This document shows positions 1 to 13,376 of a stretch of 64,000 bases of DNA, in pieces; within the stretch, counting starts at the first letter, position 1; each line of letters starts with the position of its first letter. The notes beneath the pieces are model-generated. The model made no database searches and was not told the DNA's origin. It saw only the letters and a list, made by a program, of their open reading frames with translations. This stretch comes from Antilocapra americana. Taxonomy: Eukaryota > Chordata > Mammalia > Artiodactyla > Antilocapridae. The stretch is taken from the NCBI GenBank assembly GCA_007570785.1, contig ML660201.1:45865577-45929576 (forward strand). The letters are read 5' to 3'. A program made the position numbers and the translations under genes.

Positions 1-40
1 GGGTTGTTTGATCCTGTATCATTAGAAAGTGCTCTCATAT

Positions 41-266
41 AGATGGTGGTGGACGGTGCTCAGTTTCTCAGTCATGTCTGACTCTTTTGTGACCCTGTGG
101 ACACAAAGGCCCACTAGGCTCCTCTGTCCATGGAATTTCACAGGCAAGGATGCTAGAGTGGGTTGCCATGTCCTCCTCCAGGGGATCTTCCTGACCCAGG
201 GATTGAACCTGCGTCTCCTGCACTAGCAGGCAGATTCTTTATCACTGAGCCACCTGGGAAGCCCGT
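41..266 (-). mobile_element. Bov-tA SINE (ruminant tRNA-Glu-derived)
   Basis: The reverse complement begins with the gggcttcccaggtggctca head typical of Bov-tA and continues through the ggttcaatcc B-box-like stretch to the BovA-type body. The short word TCATAT occurs on both sides (35-40 and 267-272), which may be a short target-site duplication. It is diverged but close to full length. An open frame across it is not a gene. Confidence 0.9.
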
Positions 267-2488
267 TCATATCAATAACCTCTCCCATAATCCAACCTTC
301 CCTTCTTCTGCCCTTGATCCAGCAACCTCAGGATCCAGGCCTCCTGCTGGCTAGATGTGATAGTACCTTCAGGACCTAGTCCCTTTTTCTCCCTTAGCAG
401 GCCCAGCACTTCCTGGAGTTGGTGGGTTTCTCATGTTGTGACTTGAGCCTTGTCTTTTGTCTGGTGAGTGGGAAGGAGAGGAGTGTGTTGCTTTCGAACA
501 TGGAGGCCTCTTCATCATTTTTAAGCAAGGGGGGAGCCCTAGCCTTTAATAAGGAGGAGCAGCCACTTCTGTAGGCTCAGAGAGTTCAGGATGGGTTTCA
601 GGGTTCTCAAGGACAGTGACCCAGATGCCCTCACTTCACAACTCAGGGATCCATTCCTTCCCAGTCAGGGTCTTGACCTTGGGTACATATCTTGCTGCAG
701 TTGAGACTGTAACTCCCTCTGGATCTTTGTCACTCTTCTAATTAAGTCCTGTGCCTGACCCTCAGCTTTTCCTGCCTCTGGCTGCAAGAGATGAGAGTCT
801 TTTTATATCCTGCCAAGGGGGCTTCTGACTTTCACACTTCACCTTAAATCCGTGGTTAATCACACTCAGCCTTTCATTGTCTCTTTCCAAAGCATTGACA
901 GCCCTCAGCAATGGCCATCCATTCCATAGTCCTTATAATTACATTTCCTTGAAATTCTCGAGACCTGAAACATTGCTCCCATCCACAGGTATTCCCATTT
1001 CAGTTCACAGTGGGTGGACGTTCGATCATTCACACCTTTATCACACGCCAGGGTTGTCAGCACTCCGCCAGCCACCGCGGTACGGCCCTCACTGCAGCAG
1101 GACAACTCCCGTTTCAGAATTGGCTCTCCGGGACCCCTCTCAGCATGAGCTGTGGCAGGGTCCGGTCCCTGGAAGCAGACTCTGAGGTGGGGGTTTGTGT
1201 GCAGGTGTTGACTGGGAGAGTACTCTCAGGGACCACCCTCATCAGGGGCAAAGGAGGCAGATGAGGCAGCAGAAGTTTGACTGGGATGAAGGCTTAATAG
1301 AAGCCTCAGCCAGTTCCACAGAGGACACTGGAGCTTGCCTCGCCCCTGAGAGTCAGCCCTGATTGCGGTAGACCTTGTGTTCCTTGACTCAACCTGCATG
1401 TCCAGCAGAGCATGGATGAGGTGGCTCCCTTCTGTAGGCAGGGACTCAGCTGAGAGCCGTCAGCATCCAGCATCTTGGCTTCATCCTGATGCAGGAATCT
1501 GGGCGGACACCACAGCATCCACGTTGTGGTGCTTCCCACCTTGGATCCTGGTCCTGGTTGTGCTGATACCAGCGGAGGCCATGGGCAAGTCCCCAGAGCT
1601 GTCTGAACCCTGGGCTTCTCCTATAAACGCCAGGCCGCAACCTCCTGGGACTTCAGGAGTGGGATCAGAGGGTGGCTCAGATCAGTGAGGGTGCTGTAGC
1701 TGTGCACATGTGGATCAGGACCAGTCACCATCCAGGTGAGGGCTCAGGGCTCAGGGGCCTCCAACCCTGTTTTCTCCTTAGATCAGGAAATCGGGGCCTA
1801 GGGCAGTCCAGGTTTGAATAGATGGGAAACGTGGGCTAAGTCTTCCCTGTTGATCAAAACCAGTTTGACTGACTCCTGGTGATCAGTGAGATCAACCCAG
1901 CACTTGGTCAGGGGCTCAGGGATGAAAATAATGTTTCCTCTGAAGGGACAAGTCAACCTATTCAGTGAGTCAGTAAATTAGTGTCACATGGAGCAGACTG
2001 GATTCTGGGGGCTGGACTCCAGGGTGACTATTATTATTTGTTTAACAAAGTGACCAAAGAGTGGGGCTATCAGGCCTCTAGTGGAGAAGGATAAAGAGGT
2101 GATGGGACCTGGCGCAGGCAGTGTGACTGTTCACAGTGGGGGTACTAAGGGCCATCAGGAGCCCTTGCAGAGGCCAGGAGCTGGTCACTTCTGTTGAGGC
2201 TTCTGTAGGCCAGGTGGCTCTGGGCTCGCCACAGATGACCCCTCACTTGGAAGGGTGCCATGCAGATTGGGAGATGGTTCACAGGCAGGTTCTGTGTCCA
2301 AGACCGGCCCAGGGTCCGAGACTCTGGGTCACTTTAACCAAGAACACCCATGATGTCCGCTGTGTGGCTGGCGTGGTGGGGCCTGACTGTGGGGGCAGGC
2401 GCCTTGGGGTTGTGGCTGTGGGCAAGGAGGAGATGGCACGCAGAGAAGGGAGCGCTCCGAGATGGGCATGCGCATGGCGGGCATGCCT

Positions 2489-2640
2489 TTTAAAACGATC
2501 ATCAGCCTTAGTGTTCCAACAGCCTCTTTCACTTTGTAAAAGGCTTTTCTCTTGAAAAATAAAAGAAGATTGGAGGCAAGTACAATATTTGGCTGTGGCG
2601 GCTGCTAATTTGGCACTGAATGTCACCTCCGCCTTTTCCT
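2489..2640. promoter_or_regulatory. AT-rich island, candidate conserved intronic element
   Basis: An A/T-rich stretch (aaaacgatcatcagcc, gaaaaataaaagaagattgg, ctgctaatttggcactg) is set in GC-rich intron and is not recognisably a repeat. Such islands in large vertebrate introns are often conserved noncoding elements, but this is inference. No function can be read from it. Confidence 0.25.
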
Positions 2641-2839
2641 TCCCTGGTGCCAAGCGCTCCTTCCCAGGCTTGGGGTGGGCGGGCGGGGTGACAGGGGGTG
2701 CAGGGCGGGCTCCCCGAGCCTCTTAAGATGCAAGATTCATTTCCTTAAACACACATTGTCTCACTCCAATTTCACGTCCGAGTGGTTCTGGCGAGGAATT
2801 AGCAGCCCCTGGGAGAAAGCAGGCAGGTTCTGTTTACAC

Positions 2840-2884
2840 GGGTGGGGGCGAGGTGGGGGCGGGCTGGGGGGGGCAGGTAGGGGT
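2840..2884 (+). other. G-run cluster, possible G-quadruplex
   Basis: At least five runs of three or more G occur within about 45 bases, separated by short loops (gggtgggggcgaggtgggggcg, then a run of eight G and a further G run). On the sense strand this fits the G3+N1-7 quadruplex pattern, so it could form in nascent RNA as well as DNA. Confidence 0.5.
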
Positions 2885-5800
2885 GGCAGTGCACCCCAGT
2901 GCCGGGGACTGGGGGCTGTTTAGACAGGTAGCCCACAAAGAACCTGGGTCAGGGGCCGCCTCACCTGGCCAGACAGCTCTCAATGGGAGCTGGGCCTATC
3001 CTCTGTCACTATGCAGAAACCCTGCCCCCTTGAAATGTCCTGAGTACCTGGAGGAGGGGGGCTGCATAATGACTGGGGGGCACATTGAGGATATCAGGCT
3101 TTCAGGTCAAACTTAAGACTGTTTGGTCCAATAACTCACCAAAGAGGACTGGCTGGGCCTAGGAGCCAGTTTCTGCTGATCCCCTCTGTGATGGGGGCTC
3201 ACTCGCTCACTGGCTGCCGACCTTTGCTTTGAGGCAGGGCCCTGGACCCCTCCTCGACTCAGCTCCCCATCTCTTCTAGAGATCTCCTCCTTGCAACCTT
3301 AGGCAGCTACAGTCCTATAGTTGTGTGGGAGAAGCAGCCCCCCAGCCCATGGGTGGCCCCCCGGGGCCCAGCCTGAGGTCTCTCCCTAGTCTGTTCAGTC
3401 CTCAGGGCACAGGCCCACACGCCCCTCATCCTAGAGCATGTGTAGTGGGGCTAAGTCTCAAGGAAGAGTCAGTCAACCTCCCTCCCCAGTGGCACCCTCC
3501 AGACAGTATGACGGCAGCCCAGGCAGTTGGAGACTTCAGGCTCCCTGTCTGGGTTGGTTTGGGGATGTCCTCCAAGGCTGGGGCTGCCCTTTATGCCCTT
3601 TCTGGCCTCCCCCTGCCCGTACCCACAGTGACCCCCAGCCCCCAGCCCCCAGCCACTCCACCCCTGGGGAGTCTTGGGGCTGGGCTGGGCTGGGCACTCC
3701 ATAGGTGCCAGGTCAGGGCTGAGCCTGAGCAGTGCTGTGGGGAGGGGGCCCATCCCTCTGCTCTCCTGGGCAACTGCTCATTCATCACCTTTTAGAGGCG
3801 AGACCTGCTCATTTGTTAGCCCATTAGCTGGGCACGAGCAGCATATGGACCCGGTTCCTGCTGCCCTCTTCCTGCCTACCTTGGACAGCATCATCTGGGC
3901 TCACCGCTCCACCTTGCACTGCGGTGGTTGGAGTGGGGGGCACCAGTTGACCCCAGGGCTGAGCCCCTGGGTGAGGTAGGCTAGGGTTTAGTGCTCTCAG
4001 CCTCTCCAGCAAATCTACGTTTGGACTTAGCGACAAAGCCTCTCTAAGCCATGAGCTGAGAGGGGCCCTGCTTTTAGGAGACTGGGCTTTATTTTTAGTG
4101 TTCAAGGAGAGGTAATTTTTTTCTCCTCTGCTATCAGTAAGGAGATCAACTGTTTTCCTGACGTTCCTGCATCCTCTTGTCTGTGGGTGGGGGTGGGCAG
4201 GAAGGACCGCCTCGTCTGCTGATTCGAACCATGGTTGCTCCCTGTGTGCGCTGGAGGGAATGTGTGCTCTGGAGCTGTCTGCTGCAGCCTGGCATCATCG
4301 CTGAAGGGGATCTCTGTGTCTGCTGGTCAGTAAGGAGGTGGCCCACCTGGAGGGGGAGCCCAGGCCCAGTGTCTGCCTCCCCTGAGCACAGCTCACTTAC
4401 TTTGAAGTTCATGACTGTTCAGACCAAGGACCCTCGTGGTGTTGTTCATGGCTGAGCAGTGGGTCCTGTTTGCACAGTTCATTTGCAAGGCAAACATTGA
4501 GCACAGTCTCGGTGAAGATAAATGTTGGCCCCAGTGGCCACTGAGGTTCTCGCATTAATGGAGAAAGAACCTGGAGCTGAGGGGGTGCCAAGGATTGTCC
4601 CTCTTTCCCCACAGTGAGCTGATGGTACACTGAGGCACAGAGGGGCCAGGGCCCTCCCAGGAGCCCCAGTTGACATTGGATATGAAGATCACTGGCCTCC
4701 CAGCTCTAGGAAACCCTGTGTGGCCACCACCCTGGATTTTTCAAGCCCTCCTATAAGGGCTCAGGAGAGCCTGCTAATAACCCGAGAGAGCAGGTTCCCT
4801 CTGGGCGTGTGCGTGTCCTCGGCGCCCACACGTCCCTATTGCGTACCTGTCCCCAGTGTATCTTCAGCACATGCAGGGCCTCAGTGTCTCCATCCTGCTT
4901 GTTTATTTATTTATGCCACCAACTTATTCTCCAGAAGATTTAAGGGTACTTACAAGGATACATAAAATTCAAGAAGAGCCTATAAATTGAAAACAGGAGA
5001 AAAAGAAAAACTAGGAGAAGGACTAAGACAGAGCTGGAAGATGCCGACAAGACGTGAGCAAGATAGCCCAGGCATGGGCGTGCTCCCTCCCACGTGTGCT
5101 TGCATACTCACCACCAGTGAGATTCAGGTCCCCACTGCTTGTCAGTGCCTGACACTCGGGCACTGGGACCAGAGTAGGGGGCTCAGCCCTCCTGGGGATG
5201 CTGATCCAGAGGCCACTGTCTGTCAAGTCACACCCTTGCCTCCAGTAAGCCCCTGAGCCCTCTGTGCTGTTAGGAGCCTCTCCAGTGTCATGTCCAGCAA
5301 GAATATTTAGGGATATGACCTTCAAGTAGCCCCAACCATCTGGGGCCAGAAAAGTTTCACTGCTAAAAACATTTCAGATGGCTGCAGACCCCCTTTTGAG
5401 GTGTGGATAGAAACCCACAGAGCCTCTTCCAGGCCTGGGGCTGCTGACTTCTCATGGAGCCTCCTTCCAGGGTATCCAGGGACAGTGGACAGTATCTGAG
5501 CTGTGGTGTCTTCTCTGGAGCCCTCAGTGTGAATCATGGGCAGGATCTGCAAGCGACTTCCCAGGCCCTGGGTATAGATGTGGCGTGTGAGCTGGTGTGT
5601 GGGTACCTGGAACTACAGTGAGCGTGTGGGTGTGGGGCAGGGCGCTGATATGACCTTGCCCCCCAAAGGGGCCCCTAACGCCATGGGAGGCCACAGCCAC
5701 TCTCGGACTTACCTCCATCTCTGCCTCCGTCCTCCGTACCTGACATGCCAAGATCCAGTGTTTTCACAAGAGCAGCCAGCCCTAGGGCGTCTCGTTGTAA

Positions 5801-6914
5801 TTGGCGCTGTCATTATTGGGTGACATCTTTAGCAGCAGGTCTCAGCAGCGAAGGGCAGGTTTCCAGCCTGTGAGACCTGGAAAGTCAGGCCTTGCAGGAC
5901 AGTGTGGGGCAGCCTCGGGAGCAGCCCTGGAAAGAGGCCCCTTGAGAAGCCAGTGGCACCTTGCATTTGACCTTCCATCTTTGAGGAATGCCCCAGAAAG
6001 CCCGGTTGAGGGCAAAGGCTCATGCCAAGTCACGCGGCTGGTAAAGGGCAGAGCAGGAACTCAGACCTGCAGTTATTTAGCCAGTTCTCAGCTGTGAATG
6101 AAGGGGACTCAGGAGTGGGAAGGTCTCCTTTTGGACAGATTCTGACCCTCTTGGCGCTTCGGTTTCCTCCTGGCGCCCTTGTCACAGCTGGGGAAGGGAG
6201 GGGGGATGGATGAAGAAAAATCTGATGAGCCCTCCCACCCAGGAAACCTGCCTGGGGACTCTTGGGGAAAGGTGGGTTTCTGGCCCCTCTGGAGTCCCTG
6301 AGCGCCCTGCCCCAGCCCCTGAAGAGGGTGGCTCACCATGGGCTATCAGTGTTGGGAGGATTGGAACGGAGGTGATGCAGGCAGAGGAAGCCGACTTTAT
6401 CCTTTGCTCCCTGGCCTTCAGAACTGTGCCTTAGGCCCAGCCTCAAATCTCTCTCATGAGGGCATTTATGGGGGTAAATTTCTGCCAGCTCTAGACTGAG
6501 GGACTGCCCTCTTAGATGAGATCCTGCTAACAACTGGCTCTGTGAAATGAGTCAGAGTCCTCCCTGGCCAGCTAAGGGTCCGCTGGGAGCCTCTGCCCAC
6601 CCTGGCTCCCAGACCCCCACCCCACCCCGCCAGTACGCTCACTCCTGAAAGTGGAGACACTGGGCCTCACAGAGCAAAGACTGAAACTCGGAGGTGAAGG
6701 GACTGAAGAAGCCCGATGGCAGGCCAGTGTCAGGCCCTGGTCTCTGTCCTGGGGCTCTTATTTCCAGGAGAGGGCGGGGTCCATGTCCATGTCCGTGTCC
6801 ATGCCGGGCCAGGGCTGTTCAAGGTGCTGACCCAGGGAAAGGGCAGACTGGGATGCCCAGTATCACGGGCTCCTCCATTCATAACTACAGTCTCAGCTGG
6901 TTTCTCCATCTACC

Positions 6915-6985
6915 AGAGCCTCGCTTCCTTAGCTGTAAAGTGGAGCCAGTGGCTATACCTGCCTTTCAAAATTGTTGTGCCTCAG
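6915..6985 (+). mobile_element. MIR fragment
   Basis: The string gagcctcgcttccttagctgtaaagtggagcc resembles the MIR core (gagcctcagtttcctcatctgtaaaatgg). This is an old, diverged mammalian SINE. Confidence 0.6.
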
Positions 6986-7164
6986 TGGGTTATGCGCTGA
7001 GCCCTGTCTGACCACATGGGGATGAGGGGTTGCCTATCATCTCTGTCCTCCTCCTCCTGCATTGAGAGGCTGAGGAGTCCTGGAGGAAGGAAGGCGGGGC
7101 CCCCTGGGGTGGAGAGCAGCGGGAGGGAGCTGAGCCAGGGTGGGCGGTGAGGGGGCCCAGACGC

Positions 7165-7265
7165 AGGCACAAACAATCTGTTTCCCTGTAAACATGGGCG
7201 CCCACACCAGCCGGCCGCCACCCGGCGACTTCTGCGAGTTGGGAAAGTGCGGGTATGTTTACTCG
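7165..7265. promoter_or_regulatory. CpG-bearing patch with forkhead-like motifs
   Basis: Two forkhead-type core words in opposite orientation, TGTAAACA at 7187-7194 and TGTTTAC at 7256-7262, flank a CpG-rich stretch (ccggccgccacccggcgac). An ACAAACA word lies just upstream. No CpG-island promoter or transcription start can be shown. Confidence 0.25.
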
Positions 7266-8394
7266 CACTCCCCCGTGCCAGCTGGCGTGCTGGGCACAGC
7301 TTCCCTCCCAGCTGCCTCGACAGCCGGTGGCTCCCAGCTCAGGGAGGGGGAGCGCGCAGGGGCCCCCAGATCTTGCCTATAGTTTGATTCAGCTCAGGGT
7401 CACACACATACCACCCCCCTCCGCATCCTGATGTTATCCTGGACCAAATCAAGAGGCCAGGGGCTCTGAGAGTCTCCATGGCAGGTGCCCACCTGGCCAA
7501 GCCATGACATGGTTCCCTGCTCTCCAAGATCATCTGAGTAGACAAAGGCCAGAAGGCTGGAACTGTGCAGGGACCCCACACCTTGAGTATAGGCAACAGG
7601 TATCCCTCCAGTGGGGTCCAGGCGCCGTCCCTGCCCCAAATCCAGCTGCCTTCTCAGAAAGTGCTTCCATCGGGGTGTGCACGGCACCCACATGTCAACA
7701 CGCCCAGAGCTGTCGGTGTGCACATTGCAGGTGGGGGCCGTTGCAGGGCTCCTAGTGCCCCTTGGTCCCTAGGGTGCTGAGGGCTCCACATCGCAGCTTC
7801 TCTGCTCTGTGAACTCCTCGTCTGAGCTTGGCGGCAGCAGCTGCGCTAGGTGCATGCCTCTTACCCCTGAGGCCAAGGCAGATTTCTGTCTGGGAAGGAG
7901 TCTTTGTGACCCTGCACCACCCCAGCACCAGGCCTGGGTCAGGCACCTGGGCCACAGGGAGTGGTGGGAACGTGAAGGAAGGGGCTCAGAGAGGGGGCCT
8001 CTTAGGCAGGCACCAAGTGGGCCTTGCTAGAGCTGTAACTTCTGACTTTGGAGCTGGGTGGTGGGTAATGGAGACCTGACCGCTAAGCATTTGCTTTTGA
8101 TGTGACACGGGAGTGTGCCCCCTCCCCAGCTCCCATGGACTTGGCTGTCTGGCACTGTCACCCCTGTGGAAGGGAGACCCCCCTGTCAGATTCCTCTCTC
8201 CCCCCACACCTGTCCCCAAATATCCCCTTGGCCACCAAGAGAACCAGAACCTGGGGAAGATAGAGTCACAGACAGCTGGCTTCATGTAGACACCCAGCCA
8301 TGGGGTTGCTGCTGTCTAACTGTGGCAGCCTAGAGCCCAGCTACTGTGCGAGGTGACCATGGGTGAATCCCTTCTAAGCATGTCTGACAGATGG

Positions 8395-8560
8395 GGCTTG
8401 CATACTTCCTGTGATGGGGAGCTCACTGCCTATCCAGACAAAGCTATTAGGGTTTGAGTGTGAGATAGTTCCTCCAGTTTCCCCTGAGCTGCAATAAGCC
8501 TTTTTCCCCATAGGCACCATTAGCAACCTCAGAGTTCTGCTTCAGGAACCTTGCCTCTCT
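8395..8560 (+). mobile_element. Possible L3/CR1-type ancient LINE fragment
   Basis: The run acttcctgtgatggggagctcactgcc resembles a recurrent ancient mammalian repeat of the L3/CR1 group as I recall it. The match is short and diverged, and another old repeat family is possible. Confidence 0.35.
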
Positions 8561-8929
8561 CTTGGAGCTGGTTAGGAACCATACCCTTGCAGGATACTCT
8601 CACCTAAGATATACAAGCCTTAATGCTAGAGACCAGGTTCAAAGTTGGATCTGGAATAACAGGTGGAGAATCAGGATTGCCATGGTTTTTAAAGTCAGCT
8701 TAGAAATTCACATCTGTTTCAGAGCCACAAAGGAAGGCCACCGCTAGGAGTGGGCTGCACGTCGGCACTCCCTGGTGGCGGGTCATTGCTTTGCTCCGGG
8801 GCCAGGGTGGGACAGCGCCTTGCAGAGGTGGGGGTCTGCCTGGGGACACATGCAGAGCGATTGGCACACCCTGGCCCTAGCTCAACTGGGAGGATTTGGT
8901 TTATTGTTTTGTGTTGGGTTTTTGTGTCT

Positions 8930-9110
8930 TTTGAAAAACAAGAGATTGAGCCTTTTTATGACATGGATTTTACAGCGTAACGAGGCAGCGTAATTTCCCA
9001 TTCTCAGCAGCAAGTGCACTTTTTACACTAATTGCATAATTAGACATAATGTACTAATTGCGGTAATGGATGACAGTCAACTAAACTTTAACTTTAAAAA
9101 CAGGGAGGCG
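8930..9110. promoter_or_regulatory. AT-rich island with repeated homeodomain-like sites
   Basis: The stretch contains two copies of ACTAATTGC (9027-9035 and 9053-9061), with a TAATTA core between them (cataattagac). Flanking CpGs are retained (acagcgtaacgaggcagcg). It matches no repeat I recognise. It is a candidate conserved noncoding element; the homeodomain reading is inference. Confidence 0.35.
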
Positions 9111-10298
9111 TTGCTGGGGGTGGTGGCGGGGGCTTTATGCCCCTGTGAATTTTTCAAAGGGAATCTGCTTCTGAGAGCTCCTGGCAGCTTCCTCTCAGGG
9201 GCCAAGGGGCCATGAAGCCACCAGGGCCTTCTCACCTTGTGATCTGGGCCACGCCCCCTCATTCCCTGAGGACCCCCCAACTCCATCCTCCACCACCTGG
9301 CAAGCTATGTCCCTTCCCATCAGAACCTGTGCCCCCAGCTTCCCTTCTCCCCCTGCACACCTCCGTGCTCCTGACATTGAGCAATCCATTCCCTGCTCCC
9401 AGCCTGAGAGCACCTGCCTTTACTCCCGCAGTCCCTGACCCCCAGTCAGCCCTGAGTCTGGAGGACTCCCGCCTAGCCCTTCAGGCTCCGCTGGAGTGGC
9501 CTCTCCTCTGAAAAGCCATCTCAGTCTTTTCTTTCACACACTCCCGCCGCCCACCCTACCCCGGCAGACTGGCCTCACTCACAGATGTCTCCTACACACC
9601 TCCCCCACCACCACCCCTCTGCCGTTAGCAGCCCAAGTGGACATCTGTCTCCTCTGGTGCTGAGTCCCAGGGGGGCAGGGACCAAGGTCTGCCCCATCTC
9701 TGCTGTCCCAGGCTCCAGAGACCCCATGAGTGCCCCAGTGGGATGTAAGGGCATGGGGTGGGGTGGGCCACTGATGGGCCACCAACCCAGCAGGACCACA
9801 TTGTCATCTGCTCCAGGAAGCCAGGTCTTGAGCCCTCCTCCCCATTCCCATCCTGCCTTTGTGTCCTCAATTGTAGCCCATGCAGGGCCCATTGTAGCGG
9901 CCCAGGTGGGCATCTGCGAACCTCTCTAAACAGAGGGTTCATCCCAGGAAGTCCCTGTTCAGTATGAAGGTTAGCTATTACTGATGTGACAGCCAGCCTC
10001 ACAGTATACAAACTCTGCATGTGACATGCCATGATGCCACATACAGCTGACTAACTGTGAAGCCAGTCCACTGCAGGATGGTGGCAGTGTGGCAGGACCA
10101 CATGGGACCCTAATGTGGCAGCTGGTGATCATCAGCAGCTGATGAAGCATGCAGCCGAGTGGCCCGTAGCCCACTGCCTGTGCACCGACTGTGTGCTCTG
10201 AGGATCTGGGGCCCCTTGCCCTTGCCTTACTGTAAACCCCACACCAGAAAGGCCAGAGTGGGGCCACAACCCCTGCCCCGGGGAGCTCGCTCTCTGCC

Positions 10299-10312
10299 AC
10301 ACACACACACAG
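10299..10312. repeat. (CA)n microsatellite, short
   Basis: Seven perfect AC/CA units, too short to be highly variable. Confidence 0.8.
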
Positions 10313-13300
10313 TCCAGGGCCTGGTGTGTCCCCGGAGCAGCTGGGTCAGGCTTTTCATGCAGCTGGTGTGGGCGGCCCCAGAGGAACGGGGCTGTAGCAC
10401 TCGAGGCGGGCTGGACATGGAGAACGTCCCGGTTATGCACCCCGTCCAGGATCTGTCCTGAGTGCCCTCAGTGGGAGGGTGCCCAGGTAGCTGACTACTC
10501 CCTCCACCCTGTGGTCTTCAAGGGTGATTGTTAGCAGCCATATCAGTACCCTTGATTTCTCCGTGAAGGGAGGAGACAGGTGCATCAGCAGCCTGGTTAG
10601 GGTGAGGGCAGGGGCCAGCATTGCCCTGACTGACTGGGGTCCCCAAGCTGCTCACTACCAGTCCCTCCATCCCCCCACCTCCCTCTAGGCCCAGCTCAGG
10701 ATCTCTGAGCCCCCGAAGGCTCCCTATCCTCCCACCTAAGGCTCCTCTGATTCCTGGCACAAGTGTACCCCTTCCAGCAGCTGGCCCTCGTCTCCAACCC
10801 CAGATCCTGTGGCCTTCCCACTGCTTGTCCACGGAGTCCAGTATAGGGAGGCCACCCACCATCTCTAGGAACTGGTTAACCTGAGGAGCTAGACAGTTAA
10901 AACTCCCCCCAGCTGCTCCTTTCAGTATTAGGGACCAGACACTGAGACGTGGCTAAAGGGAGCTGGAGAATAGCAAATTCCCCAGGAAGGTCATATCCTG
11001 GGGTTCAGCTCCTCCCCACCTGCCTGTGCCCTGCTCAGCGCCCTGGGCAGGGGAAGTGGGGCAGGACCCCAGAGCACCCAGCTGAACTCCCAGCTGAGCC
11101 TGGGCTTTTGAGGAGTCAGGCAGCAGCAGGGCCCAGCCTGCATCAAATCTTTCTCATTCCATTTTCTTTCTGATTTAATTTTCCAGAGATTAGGGCCTGT
11201 TCACCTTCGCTGCAGAGAAGAGCCTCACACGCATGCCTGTTTTTATTCCCAGGGCTGGGTGGTTGGTTAGCCGAGCAGGTTAGTTCTGTGATCGTCCTTC
11301 CTCCTCCCCTGCAGAATGGCCCTCCTGCCTTTTACGGGCCCCGGTACCACTCCCAAGTCCCCCAGGTACCCCTTTCAGATCCCCCAAATTCCCAGCTGAT
11401 CCCCTGCACCTCATCTTCAAGTTCGGGGGTCAATGCAGGGAACAGGACTGCAGAGAGCGTGACCTAACGCAAGTACTTTAGATAAGAGTGGCCGTGCTTA
11501 TCTGAGCTGCTGTGTGACCTGTCCCGTGTGGCCCTCAGTGCCCTGCCTGCTAATCAGGCATCACCAGAATGGCCCTTCCTCAGGGCTTGTGCATCAGGGA
11601 GGCCAAGTGTGTGAAGCAGCAGCCCTTGGGTGGCCAAAGTCAGCACACTGGGCAAACAGGGCTGTTTCTGCGGCCTCCACAGCCCCTCTTCCTTCCTTTC
11701 CCATCCACTCCCTTGCACTCCTTGCCTTCCTTTTTGTGCCCATCTCTCCCACCCTCCTCCTCTCCCTGGGTCCAGGCCCCACTGCTGCTGACTCTCTGGG
11801 ACTTAGATGCCTCAACAGTCTGATGGGGGCTGTCCAGGTCAGTGGTCCTGAGCCTTTTGTCTCCTGTGTGGCTGCCCCGTGTTCAGGTGCCTCAGTGCTT
11901 ATTCCACTCCCAGGCAGGACTGTTTGGAGCTGGGAGGAGAAGGCTGGCTCCATCTGCCCCTGCAAGCATCCACGCTTCCTGTTTCAAGGTCACTGTTCCC
12001 CCCAAGTGCCCTCCAGGCCCACCTCCCCCTTGTGTGCGGACACCTCTGGCAGCAGGGGGCTAGGCAGAGTCCCTGGGGCCCTTGAAGGGGCATTGGCCCC
12101 TACGGGCCCTGGAATTCCTGAGGCCAGAAGGCAAGCTGGCCAGACATGCTGCTTAACAAAAGAATTAGCCAAAGCTGAGAGAGGTTTGGGGTTGAGGCTA
12201 ACACTGGGCATGGGTGGGGCTGTTGAGGGAAGTGGGTGGAAGGGAGATGAGAGAAGTGGAAGGACAGGTCCTGGTCGCTGGTAGGGGTGCCCTCAAGGGG
12301 TGGAAGACGAGCACGGGCCATGGGTGGCGGTACAGGGTGGAGGAGCCAGGAACTGCTGGAAACAAGGGACTGCAAACCACCTCCTGAATTGTCCCTCCGC
12401 ACCTCTGTCGCTGTGTCTCCTGCTCTCCCCAACACGTCCCCCTGGCCCCAGCCAGCCTGTACCCAAGTCTGCTGCCTTGTCCCACTGCCATTCACCGTCT
12501 CCTCTGGGGGATGAAGCCCCTTGTCTCTTCCTCCTCTGTCACAGGGTCCAGTGGAGGAGGGTCCAGTGACAGTGCGGAGCTGTCACCGCCTGTAGACCTG
12601 CTGGCCCCCACCCCTCTCTCGTTGGTCCAGCTGCCTGCGCCCAGCTGGGGGCCATGCGGCACTGCTGTGGGAGTTGTTGGGTGTTTCCAATTAGCTCTCT
12701 GGGCCAAGGACACCAGCGGGCACACAGTCCTGCTGTGGTTGTTGAGGCCCTGCGCCCGGTGCGCCCTGCTCTTTCTGTTGCTTCCGAGTTGGCTCCAGGG
12801 ACCAGGGCTAGCGCCTGGGGTTGAGGGGAGCCATGCTGGTACTCTGGAGCTGCCCTGGGCTCTCCCGGACTTCCTGCTGGGCCTGCAGGTGGAAAGCACT
12901 CCCTGGGCCGCATCAGTGGGGGGATGACCTCTACCCCGGGGTGGGACCATCTGCTGGGCTGTGTCGCATGGGTCTCTGGGACACGGGGTTCAGCTCAGGG
13001 CCCCACCCCAGGGGACGGGGACAGCTGGAGCAGGTCCAGGGAGACGTTGAGAGAGGTGAGGCACCTGGGATGGGAGGGTGGAGGGCCGTTGCCTCTCAGG
13101 GGCTCATTTGGGATTGGGAGACAGGCTCGGCTAGAGCTCACCTCAACCAGTTCCTGCAGTTCTGGAATTGTGCCCTCATCTCCCTAGAAACTCCTTCTTG
13201 CCCATTGCCCTACCTTCACTCGAAGGAGGATGTAGATAGGTAGGCAGGGGAAATAGACAGTGTGAGCAGAGGTGTGGAAGGAGGGACGCAGAGGCCTGAG

Positions 13301-13376
13301 TGCACCTGCCAGTTCAGTAAGCTGGAACGGCCTCGAGTTCTGGCACCAGTGCCCAGCAGAAGGATATCATGATGGG

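Noticed and set aside
11514..12284. 256-residue open frame on the + strand
   Set aside because: No recognisable domain, composition typical of GC-rich intron translated at random (many Pro, Gly, Ser, Cys), no promoter or splice context, and overlapping open frames in other phases.
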